Assembly (NCBI GenBank): GCA_947627145.1
Contig: CANQUW010000024.1
Coordinates: forward strand, 1 to 13,683
Source: an uncultured Bacilli bacterium
Lineage (GTDB): Bacteria > Bacillota_I > Bacilli_A > RF39 > UBA660
Length of the DNA: 13,683 bases
Direction: 5' to 3'
Position numbers and translations under genes: made by a program. The first letter of the stretch is position 1; each line of letters begins with the position of its first letter. Below are positions 1-6,133 of this stretch, one piece after another. The notes beneath the pieces were generated by a model that saw only the letters and a program-made list of their open reading frames with translations, was not told the origin of the DNA and searched no databases.

Positions 1-77
1 TCTTTTGATGTTACTAAAATTACTACACTGACATTTTCTCAAAATGATTTTACTGACATTTTCAAAAAAATTTGACA
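1..77. mobile_element. Probable end of an IS21-type insertion sequence (partial)
   Basis: Read on the minus strand from 77 the sequence begins TGTCAAAT and then carries the motif GAAAATGTCAGT twice, at 63-52 and 38-27, with a truncated third match at the tip. A TG start plus several direct copies of a GTCA-containing motif inside the end is the usual design of IS21-family termini (established knowledge). No transposase lies in the window, so the element would extend to the left. The tip is 17 bases from the stop codon of the GH31 gene. It could also be a small unrelated repeat. Confidence 0.35.
27..63. repeat. 12-bp direct repeat ACTGACATTTTC, two copies
   Basis: ACTGACATTTTC occurs at 27-38 and 52-63, a spacing of 25 bases, each followed by an A-run. 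Copy one also forms a small hairpin (CATTTT, CTC, AAAATG at 32-46), which might act weakly in ending the GH31 transcript but has no adjacent U-run. The best explanation is binding sites within an IS end. Confidence 0.6.
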
Positions 78-94
78 GTACTTATCATACTTAC

Positions 95-2509
95 TTATAC
101 TTCTGCAATGTATTGAAGTAGTTTTAAGAATAGGTCCATATATTCTTTTGATAGTCCTTTTTTTCTTAGTTTTCTTATTTCAATTCTTTTCTTTTGAACT
201 GATATATCACTAAACATTATTTCATCTATTTTTTCTTTAATATATGTTTCTATTTTTAAATCTTGTAAGATACTTTTAACATCATCGTTAATTAGTCTTA
301 CAGCATCTATTTCAATATCTTGACCTTTACAGTTTATTGTTATTTGAGATACTGTTGGAGCATCTTTTATATAAACAACAAAGTCATTTCCATCTACTCC
401 ACATAATGCTTGTACTGGTTGTTCGTTAAAATAAACTGTTGTATCTTCTGCTTGCTTAGTGTTTCTAAACATTATTTTATAATTTCTCTTATCAGGTACT
501 ATTCCACTTTTTCCTTCTACTGGTCTTATTATTACTGTGTAATTATTTTTTAAATAGTTGTAATCTATATTTGTTTTTAAGTAATATCCTCTTTGATAGG
601 CATTAGTATTTCCATCATCTTCATAAAGAGTATATGAATTACTTACTCCAGGGAAAATGTGTATTTCCATATCTGTTGCAATGCCAGTATTATTGTAATC
701 ACTTTTATTTGAAAGTGGGATTATTGAACCAGAGTGTGCAAAAACTGGATAGTCTTCATCTTTGAAAAACGATATATACTTTTTAGCACCAGGGAACTTC
801 TTTCCTGTTTTAAAATCATACCATGTTCCATCTGGAATATAAAATCTATGTATTGTTCTATTCATGGTTGGATCTTTTTTCTCTAGTATTGGACATACTA
901 TTAATTGTGAACCAAAGTAATATTCATTTTTATATAATTTATCATCGTAAATCCATGGAAAGTTATAATATAGTGGTTGCACTAGAGGAATACCAAATTT
1001 ATGATATTGATAAGCTTCAGTATATAAATATGGTATTAATCTATGACGAAGTCTTAAATAGTCTATTGCGATAGTTTCTGTTTTTACATCCCAACTCCAT
1101 GGTTCCCTTTTATAGTATTTTCCACGTGCGGCATGGAATCTTAAAATTGGTGAGAATACTGCAAACTCTAAATATCTTAAGTAAAGTTCATTGTCTTCTA
1201 TTCCACCGTGATTTCCTCCAACATCATGACTCCACCAAGATACTCCAATGTTTGCGGCATTTATTTGTCTTAGGACAACATCTTTTAAATGATTCCATCC
1301 TATTTCACTGCTTCCTGCATAAAGAACTGGATATCTATGTGGTGCATATATAGCATTCCTTGAAAGTAGCATTCCTCTTTCTTCTCTTGTTGAATCCATA
1401 TACATGTAATGAAGGGTTGCCCAAAGATTTAATAAATTTAGCCCTCCGTTATAATCATTCCAGAAGAAATCTACTCCTATTCCTTCTAATGGATGCAAAA
1501 ATATTTTTAAATATACATCTAATAATCTTGGATTTAATGGATCAAATTTTATTATATTGGTATCTTGGATTCCAAGTGACTCTCTTGCGATATCAATAAA
1601 TTGTTCATGAGGATAAAATCCATCTCCTGGGTCTACTCTAAGTCCTACTCTTATTCCTTTTTGGTGTAATTCTTCAATCATTTTAGTAGGGTCTTTAAAA
1701 AGAGCTGAGTTAAAAGTAAATCCACTTTTTAAATCTTTATATTTATCTATATTTCTAATATGCCAATCTTTATCGAACAACATAATAGATATAGGTATTT
1801 TTTTCTTTTCAAATTTTTTAATTAATCCTTTTAAACTTTCATCATCATATGTAATATTTCTACTCCACCAGTTACCTAAAGCATATCGTGGTATCATTGA
1901 TGGAAATCCTGTTAGAGTATAATAATCTTGTAATGCAAGAGCGAAGTCTTTATCATACATAAATACATAAATATCAACTGAACCTCTTTCTCTATCTAGT
2001 AGTGTTCCATCTTGTGCTAGTAATTTATTTTCAGAATCATCTAAAGATGCAAAACCTTCAAGAGAATAAAGTCCTTTGGTATATCTTTTATCAATAGGAA
2101 TATCTACAGAAATCATATTGCCGCCTAAGTTTCTTGCTTCTGGATGTCCATAATACCAAGATTTTTGACGATCTCTTTCTGTACTATTTAATGTTATTTT
2201 TAAATTTTTCATTGGGTCTACTTTATTTCCAATGAATGGTTGTTCTTTGGCATAAGTTAAGACAAAGTATTTTGTAGTTATCTCTAGAAATTGAGGGTCT
2301 TGTCTTACTTTATACTCTGGAACTTTAAAGCTTCTATTTATAACTAACTGAGTCGGAGAGTCTACAAACGTACCAGTTGGACTGTACTCAAGACGTATTA
2401 ATCGCTCTGTTAAAACTGTAATTCTGTAGTTTTTACCTTTTAGAATCATCTTGTCATCTGACTTAGTAAGATTGTAATTAAATTCAAATTGTTTACCAAG
2501 TGGATACAT
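95..2509 (-). CDS. Glycoside hydrolase family 31 protein (alpha-glucosidase-like)
   Basis: An 804-residue GH31 enzyme without signal peptide or membrane segment, so probably cytoplasmic, cleaving alpha-linked sugars from imported oligosaccharides. Order: N-terminal beta-sandwich (about 1-200), TIM barrel with RYALGNWWSRN (208-218), the nucleophile motif FFWNDYNGG (D352 expected nucleophile) and SWWSHDVGG (424-432), a DUF5110-like beta domain with YTLYEDDGNTNAY (about 615-690), and an unusual charged helical tail (about 731-804). The motif that normally carries the acid/base Asp (SGDxxxxW in relatives) reads AGSSEIGW here, putting Ser400 in that place; I read AGC at 1310-1312. The start is fixed by AAAGGAGGTTGAGAAG before ATG. 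The family is certain. The substrate is unknown, and the Ser may mark a subclade rather than an inactive protein. A promoter precedes it, so it can be transcribed apart from the pilin gene upstream. Confidence 0.9.
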   Translation of the reverse strand: MYPLGKQFEFNYNLTKSDDKMILKGKNYRITVLTERLIRLEYSPTGTFVDSPTQLVINRSFKVPEYKVRQDPQFLEITTKYFVLTYAKEQPFIGNKVDPMKNLKITLNSTERDRQKSWYYGHPEARNLGGNMISVDIPIDKRYTKGLYSLEGFASLDDSENKLLAQDGTLLDRERGSVDIYVFMYDKDFALALQDYYTLTGFPSMIPRYALGNWWSRNITYDDESLKGLIKKFEKKKIPISIMLFDKDWHIRNIDKYKDLKSGFTFNSALFKDPTKMIEELHQKGIRVGLRVDPGDGFYPHEQFIDIARESLGIQDTNIIKFDPLNPRLLDVYLKIFLHPLEGIGVDFFWNDYNGGLNLLNLWATLHYMYMDSTREERGMLLSRNAIYAPHRYPVLYAGSSEIGWNHLKDVVLRQINAANIGVSWWSHDVGGNHGGIEDNELYLRYLEFAVFSPILRFHAARGKYYKREPWSWDVKTETIAIDYLRLRHRLIPYLYTEAYQYHKFGIPLVQPLYYNFPWIYDDKLYKNEYYFGSQLIVCPILEKKDPTMNRTIHRFYIPDGTWYDFKTGKKFPGAKKYISFFKDEDYPVFAHSGSIIPLSNKSDYNNTGIATDMEIHIFPGVSNSYTLYEDDGNTNAYQRGYYLKTNIDYNYLKNNYTVIIRPVEGKSGIVPDKRNYKIMFRNTKQAEDTTVYFNEQPVQALCGVDGNDFVVYIKDAPTVSQITINCKGQDIEIDAVRLINDDVKSILQDLKIETYIKEKIDEIMFSDISVQKKRIEIRKLRKKGLSKEYMDLFLKLLQYIAEV

Positions 2510-2536
2510 CTTCTCAACCTCCTTTTACTCTATATT

Positions 2537-2565
2537 ATCATACCATAATTTTGTAAATATTCCAA
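2537..2565 (-). promoter_or_regulatory. Candidate promoter of the GH31 gene
   Basis: On the minus strand TTGGAA (2565-2560), a 17-base spacer and TATGAT (2542-2537) lie 28 bases before the ATG. Spacing is ideal and each box has one or two mismatches to the sigma-A consensus. In DNA this AT-rich, chance matches are common. Confidence 0.45.
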
Positions 2566-2570
2566 GATAG

Positions 2571-2582
2571 TAAACATGTTTA
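2571..2582. promoter_or_regulatory. Perfect 12-bp palindrome TAAACATGTTTA, possible operator
   Basis: TAAACATGTTTA lies just upstream of the GH31 -35 box and directly after the stop codon of the pilin gene. Sugar-hydrolase genes are often controlled by operators at such a place. No regulator gene is in the window, and a 12-bp AT-rich palindrome can arise by chance. Confidence 0.25.
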
Positions 2583-2583
2583 T

Positions 2584-2955
2584 TTACGCATTTTTTCTTG
2601 GGCAATTTAATTCTATTGTATATTTGTATTTTTTATTGTCTATTTTTGATACTGTAACTTTACTTTCTCCATTACAAACGTTTCCTTTAGAATCTTTTAC
2701 TGTATCAATATAATCATTTTCTATAAGTTCATCTAATGTAATTGTCGACGTATCATTTTCTATTGGAAGTTCTCCTTTATGGTCAGAATAATATTCTTTA
2801 GCAGCCATTATTACCATGTTTTCCTGATTTTTATAATATTTATCATTTCCATTTTTTAAAACACTCATCATACTAGTTATAGCAATTGTTCCTAAAAGTG
2901 ACATTATTACGACTGCTGTTACTACTTCAATTAATGTAAAACCTTTGTTATTCAT
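2584..2955 (-). CDS. Type IV pilin-like protein with prepilin cleavage motif
   Basis: A 123-residue prepilin-like protein. The start MNNKGFTLIEVVTAVVIMS carries a class III signal: cleavage expected between G5 and F6, with Glu at +5 of the mature protein (E10). A hydrophobic helix (6-32) continues as an amphipathic helix (about 33-60). The short globular C-terminal part has two cysteines, C94 and C118, likely a disulfide. Pseudopilins of this size belong to competence or type II-like assemblies, but no peptidase, ATPase or platform gene is nearby, so the partner machine must be elsewhere. The start is supported by AAGGAG eight bases upstream, which overlaps the stop codon of the upstream peptidase gene (TAAGGAG); the two genes are 9 bases apart and probably coupled in translation. 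The exact pilin role is unknown. Confidence 0.85.
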   Translation of the reverse strand: MNNKGFTLIEVVTAVVIMSLLGTIAITSMMSVLKNGNDKYYKNQENMVIMAAKEYYSDHKGELPIENDTSTITLDELIENDYIDTVKDSKGNVCNGESKVTVSKIDNKKYKYTIELNCPRKNA

Positions 2956-2964
2956 ATTTTCTCC

Positions 2965-4098
2965 TTAATCTTTATCTAAAAACATTGCATAATATTCATC
3001 ATATACTAATCTGTGTTCATATACATAGGTTGCTATTTTTTTACCTACATAACGGAAGTGCCAAGATTCGTTTGAAAATCCTGTTATTTCTTCTGATGAT
3101 GACGGATAACGATGGACAAATCCATATTTTGAAGAATTAGCAACTACCCATTCGTATTCTTTAGATGTTTGAAATATTTGAGCTTTTGCAGATGCTAAAT
3201 CAAATCCTAGTCCTGTTTGATGTTCAGAAAATCCTGGAGTTGATACATATTTTCTAACATATTCTTCTCCATATAATCCTAGATATTCATTATAAATATC
3301 TGTTTGATCTTCAAAACTTCTATAAGCAGAATTAACTAGTATTTCCATACCTTCTTTCTTAGCATCGTCAATCATTTGCTTTAAATTTTGCCAAGCAGTT
3401 CTATCTCCTTTTACTTTTTCTTCTCCTTTTACATATTCTTTAGGTATTGTTATTAAGTCTTTTGGTTTATATCCATCTTTTAATTTTCTATGTTTAGTAA
3501 CAAGTACTTTACATGAATAATCATCTGTTACTACTGGATCTTGATATGGTTCTTTATCTAAGTCTATATTTACTTGAATAATAGTATTTTCTTCATCTTC
3601 TCCAGTTGCATTCATGTAATTTAAATATCTATCATAATTTTTTATTTTAGCAAAATCATATGTTAAGAACTCTTCTAAATATTCTACTTTATCATGTTTG
3701 GTAAATTCTTCTACATCTTCATCTGTTCCATGAGATAGTATCATGGATACTTCATTATTATTGTAACCTTTTTTTAGTAGAGCATTAATATTTTTAATTA
3801 AATGTTTTTGAGGTTGATATTTTATTTTAGAATAATTATCTAAATATTTTTCTTTATAATATTTACTTTCAAAAGCAGCATTTAATGTTTTGTTTTCTCC
3901 TATTTCTTCTACATAGGTTTTCTTCATACTAAAAAGTATTTCATCACTTGCTTTAACGCTGTAACCTAAATCAGTTAAGTCTTTTCTTAAATAAAGATAA
4001 AAAAGAAATGCTCCTACTACTAATGCAAGGATTGTTCCTAAAATATATAAAACTATTCTTAATCCTTTTTTTGGTTTTAACTTGGTTTTTATTTCCAT
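2965..4098 (-). CDS. Membrane-anchored VanY-type D-Ala-D-Ala carboxypeptidase (peptidase M15B)
   Basis: Probably trims the terminal D-Ala of peptidoglycan stem peptides outside the membrane. From the ATG it has 377 residues: a basic N-terminus, one membrane helix (about 13-37), a helical and charged linker to about 200, then the M15B domain. Zinc and catalytic residues are visible: the SAYRS motif (Arg260), SEHQTGLGFD (His293, Asp300) and ESWHFRYVG (Glu344 base, His347). The usual EPWHF reads ESWHF, which keeps the key residues. An in-frame GTG at 4110 would add four residues. I prefer the ATG, because an extended -10 at 4125-4133 would start the transcript near 4118 and leave the GTG almost no leader, while AAGGTGGGTGG precedes the ATG. 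It is first gene of a unit with the pilin-like gene. Ordinary cell-wall turnover is more likely than vancomycin resistance, since no vanHAX or vanRS genes are present. Confidence 0.88.
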   Translation of the reverse strand: MEIKTKLKPKKGLRIVLYILGTILALVVGAFLFYLYLRKDLTDLGYSVKASDEILFSMKKTYVEEIGENKTLNAAFESKYYKEKYLDNYSKIKYQPQKHLIKNINALLKKGYNNNEVSMILSHGTDEDVEEFTKHDKVEYLEEFLTYDFAKIKNYDRYLNYMNATGEDEENTIIQVNIDLDKEPYQDPVVTDDYSCKVLVTKHRKLKDGYKPKDLITIPKEYVKGEEKVKGDRTAWQNLKQMIDDAKKEGMEILVNSAYRSFEDQTDIYNEYLGLYGEEYVRKYVSTPGFSEHQTGLGFDLASAKAQIFQTSKEYEWVVANSSKYGFVHRYPSSSEEITGFSNESWHFRYVGKKIATYVYEHRLVYDEYYAMFLDKD

Positions 4099-4124
4099 AC
4101 TACCACCCACCTTACTCCAATGTA

Positions 4125-4133
4125 ATTATATCA
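4125..4133 (-). promoter_or_regulatory. Extended -10 promoter for the VanY/pilin unit
   Basis: TGATATAAT on the minus strand is a perfect TATAAT with the TGn extension. No good -35 box is seen at 17 bases, which is usual for extended -10 promoters. It lies back to back with the plus-strand promoter at 4149-4157. Confidence 0.5.
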
Positions 4134-4148
4134 TAAATTTTAAAATGG

Positions 4149-4157
4149 TGGTATAAT
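4149..4157 (+). promoter_or_regulatory. Extended -10 promoter for the radical SAM gene
   Basis: TGGTATAAT has a perfect -10 with the TGn extension, 29 bases before the ATG at 4187, and a GGAGGTG ribosome binding site in between. The -35 position is poor. The two divergent -10 elements are only about 15 bases apart, so polymerases would compete. Confidence 0.5.
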
Positions 4158-4186
4158 AAGTTATATTTTATTGGAGGTGAAGACGC

Positions 4187-5122
4187 ATGAATAATCCTTT
4201 TAAGTATAGTGATGATAATAAAAGATATCATACTCTTAATTATTATTATAAACATAAATATAACAGTAAAGTTTTTAAAGTTAGTTTAAATGCTGGTTTT
4301 AGTTGTCCAAATATTGATGGTATAAAAAGTACTTTAGGATGTAGTTACTGCTCTAAAAGTGGTAGTGGTGAATTTGGTGGAAATGTTAATGAACCTTTAA
4401 AAGTGCAATTTGATACTGTTAAAAATAGAATGCTTAAGAAGTGGCCTAACGCAAAATATATTGGATACTTTCAGGCTAGAAGTAATACTTATGCTCCAGT
4501 TTCTGTTTTAAAAGAAAAATATGAAGAAGTATTACGTTTCCCTGGAGTTGTTGGTCTTAATATTGCAACTAGAGCAGACTGTATAAGTGAGAGTTGTCTT
4601 TTATACTTAGAAGATTTAAATAAAAGGACAGAATTAACTGTTGAGTTAGGACTACAAAGTATACATGATAAGACTGCTAAAAGAATAAATAGATGTCATG
4701 ATTTAGAGACTTTTTATAACACAGTTTTACGTCTTAGAGAAAAAAATATAGATGTTGTTGTTCATATAATTAATGGACTTCCAGGAGAAGATAAAGAAGA
4801 TATGCTTGATACTGTTAGATATTTAAATAAATTAGATATACAAGGTATAAAGATTCATATGTTAAGTATTTTAAAAGATACTCCTATTTATCAAGAATAT
4901 AAAAATAAGAAATTTCATGTTCTTAGTAAAGATGACTATATAGATATTGTAATAAGTCAATTAGAACTTTTAAGAGAAGAGATAGTTATACATAGAATTA
5001 CTGGAGATCCTCCACAAGAATTATGTGTTGAACCGAAGTGGTTATTTAAAAAATTTTGTGTATTAAACGATATTGATAAAGAAATGGTAAAAAGAGATAC
5101 ATATCAAGGAAAATTTGCGTAA
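4187..5122 (+). CDS. ytqA: YtqA/YhcC family radical SAM protein (TIGR01212 type)
   Basis: A 311-residue radical SAM enzyme with an Elp3-like core. The [4Fe-4S] cluster cysteines are C40, C52 and C55 (FSCPNIDG and GCSYCS), followed by the KSGSGEFGG stretch typical of this family; GLQSIHD and HIINGLPGE fit the SAM-binding barrel. In Bacillus, YtqA has been linked to wobble-uridine tRNA modification (cmnm5U to nm5U, with the methyltransferase YtqB/MnmM following); I recall this from the literature and the sequence alone cannot prove it. In this window ytqB does not follow, so the partner would be elsewhere or absent. The length matches the family. The start is supported by TTGGAGGTG seven bases upstream. 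It is transcribed alone or reads into the next gene, as no convincing terminator follows. Confidence 0.85.
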   Translation: MNNPFKYSDDNKRYHTLNYYYKHKYNSKVFKVSLNAGFSCPNIDGIKSTLGCSYCSKSGSGEFGGNVNEPLKVQFDTVKNRMLKKWPNAKYIGYFQARSNTYAPVSVLKEKYEEVLRFPGVVGLNIATRADCISESCLLYLEDLNKRTELTVELGLQSIHDKTAKRINRCHDLETFYNTVLRLREKNIDVVVHIINGLPGEDKEDMLDTVRYLNKLDIQGIKIHMLSILKDTPIYQEYKNKKFHVLSKDDYIDIVISQLELLREEIVIHRITGDPPQELCVEPKWLFKKFCVLNDIDKEMVKRDTYQGKFA

Positions 5123-5149
5123 AGTAATGTTTATTTTACTTGAAATAAC

Positions 5150-5178
5150 TTGTTTATGTGTTTTTTTTATATTATAAT
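5150..5178 (+). promoter_or_regulatory. Candidate promoter of the Ig-repeat membrane protein
   Basis: TTGTTT (5150-5155), a 17-base T-rich spacer and a perfect TATAAT (5173-5178) lie 30 bases before the ATG, with CGGAGGT as ribosome binding site. The -10 and spacing are good and the -35 is partial. Confidence 0.5.
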
Positions 5179-5208
5179 TAAGGTAGTAAACTACGGAGGT
5201 AGATAATT

Positions 5209-5949
5209 ATGAAAGACAAGATAAACGACTTTATAACTAAGTTTAAAGAAGTTGATAAAAAAGAGTTCATAAAAAAACATGATAAAGTTATCGCTATTAG
5301 TATGATTAGTTTTTCTGGAATGTTATGTCTTGGTATGGGAGTTATGCTTCCTTTTGTACCAATAGATAAAAATGATGATGTGGTATTTTTGAAAGTATCT
5401 AGAGAACACGTTGAAAAAATGAAAAGTAATAAGATCGTTTTAAAAGAAATGTCTAGTGAAGTTAATCAACCTATTAGTGTTGATGTAAAAGATTATGTTG
5501 ATGTTAATTTATTGGATTCTAAAACTTTAAAATCTTTAAAATTGGATACTTCTTTAGTTAATATTACACAACCTGGTAATTATACTTATACTATTAAGTG
5601 TAAAAATAAAACTTATACAGGAATTTATGTTATAAAAGAAAAACCATTACCTCAAATCGATAATATGACTTTAAGAAATATAGATCTTCAAATAGGTGCT
5701 GAACTTCCTAAAAATATTGAATCTTATGTAGTTGAGCAATTGTCTGATGAGGTTAAGGCAAATATACAACTTGATTTATCTAAGGTAAATGTTAATATAG
5801 TTGGTTCTTATCCTTATACAGTAACTTATAATGGTAAGGCTTATGCTGGAGTGGTAAATATAACTGAACCTGCTCCTCCTGTTAGTACTACTCCACCAGC
5901 TGATCCTAATGCTGGTGGAGTAGAAGGTGAAATAACACTCACACAGTAA
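5209..5949 (+). CDS. Membrane-anchored protein with two Ig-like repeats, function unknown
   Basis: A 246-residue protein I do not recognise as a named family. The first 27 residues are charged and cytoplasmic, one membrane helix spans about 28-50, and the rest is outside (signal-anchor topology). The outer part holds two related units. Each ends in a GxYxYTVxxxxKxYxGxxxI pattern: PGNYTYTIKCKNKTYTGIYV in the first (about 82-145) and VGSYPYTVTYNGKAYAGVV in the second (about 150-224). They look like small bacterial Ig-type beta-sandwiches. The tail is Pro-rich (APPVSTTPPADPNAGG) with no sorting signal. The ATG has CGGAGGT nine bases upstream. A strong terminator follows, so this is probably a single-gene transcript. 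Its position before a sortase-linked surface protein suggests an envelope role but nothing more exact. Confidence 0.75.
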   Translation: MKDKINDFITKFKEVDKKEFIKKHDKVIAISMISFSGMLCLGMGVMLPFVPIDKNDDVVFLKVSREHVEKMKSNKIVLKEMSSEVNQPISVDVKDYVDVNLLDSKTLKSLKLDTSLVNITQPGNYTYTIKCKNKTYTGIYVIKEKPLPQIDNMTLRNIDLQIGAELPKNIESYVVEQLSDEVKANIQLDLSKVNVNIVGSYPYTVTYNGKAYAGVVNITEPAPPVSTTPPADPNAGGVEGEITLTQ

Positions 5950-5978
5950 AAAAATTTAAAAAGTATGAAATTTGTTTT

Positions 5979-6000
5979 TTCAGATAAAAAAGTGTCTGAA
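5979..6000. other. Short inverted repeat before the terminator
   Basis: TTCAGA (5979-5984) and TCTGAA (5995-6000) can form a 6-bp hairpin with a 10-base loop in the 3' untranslated region, six bases before the main terminator. It may stabilise the RNA end or be chance. Confidence 0.3.
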
Positions 6001-6005
6001 TTTAT

Positions 6006-6036
6006 ACATTTTCCTCTAAAGGAAAATGTTTTTTTT
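6006..6036 (+). terminator. Rho-independent terminator after the Ig-repeat gene
   Basis: ACATTTTCCT (6006-6015) and AGGAAAATGT (6020-6029) form a perfect 10-bp stem with a CTAA loop, followed by an unbroken T-run to 6036. It separates the Ig-repeat gene from the surface protein/sortase unit. Confidence 0.9.
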
Positions 6037-6069
6037 GGCTTAAAATCAAGCTGAAATTACAAAATTGGT

Positions 6070-6081
6070 CGTTTGCAAACG
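6070..6081. promoter_or_regulatory. Palindrome CGTTTGCAAACG over the -35 box, probable operator
   Basis: CGTTTGCAAACG is a perfect 12-bp palindrome containing the -35 hexamer (TTGCAA, 6073-6078) of the surface-protein promoter, so a bound protein would block polymerase. The overlapping TGCAAACGTTTTTT (6074-6087) also matches 11 of 14 positions of the catabolite-response consensus TGWAAACGYTTWCA, but its right end is poor. Regulator identity is unknown. Confidence 0.45.
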
Positions 6082-6101
6082 TTTTTTGACTGTGATATAG
6101 T
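6073..6101 (+). promoter_or_regulatory. Promoter of the thioester protein/sortase unit
   Basis: TTGCAA (6073-6078), a 17-base spacer and TATAGT (6096-6101) with the TGn extension (TGA at 6093-6095). Transcription would start near 6108, just before the AAAGGAGGG ribosome binding site (6119-6127). A second TTGACT at 6086-6091 has no matching -10. Confidence 0.55.
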
Positions 6102-6133
6102 CTTAGGCGTTAAGAAGCAAAGGAGGGATTTTT

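Noticed and set aside
823..1599. Plus-strand ORFs opposite the GH31 gene
   Set aside because: They lie antisense to a clear full-length enzyme gene, have no family-like content and no good ribosome binding sites.
2965..4098. Vancomycin resistance cluster
   Set aside because: Only a VanY-type peptidase is present; no vanH, ligase, vanX or two-component genes, so wall maintenance is the simpler reading.
5122..5141. Terminator after the radical SAM gene
   Set aside because: AAGTAA/TTACTT gives only a 6-bp AT-rich stem with no U-run directly after it.
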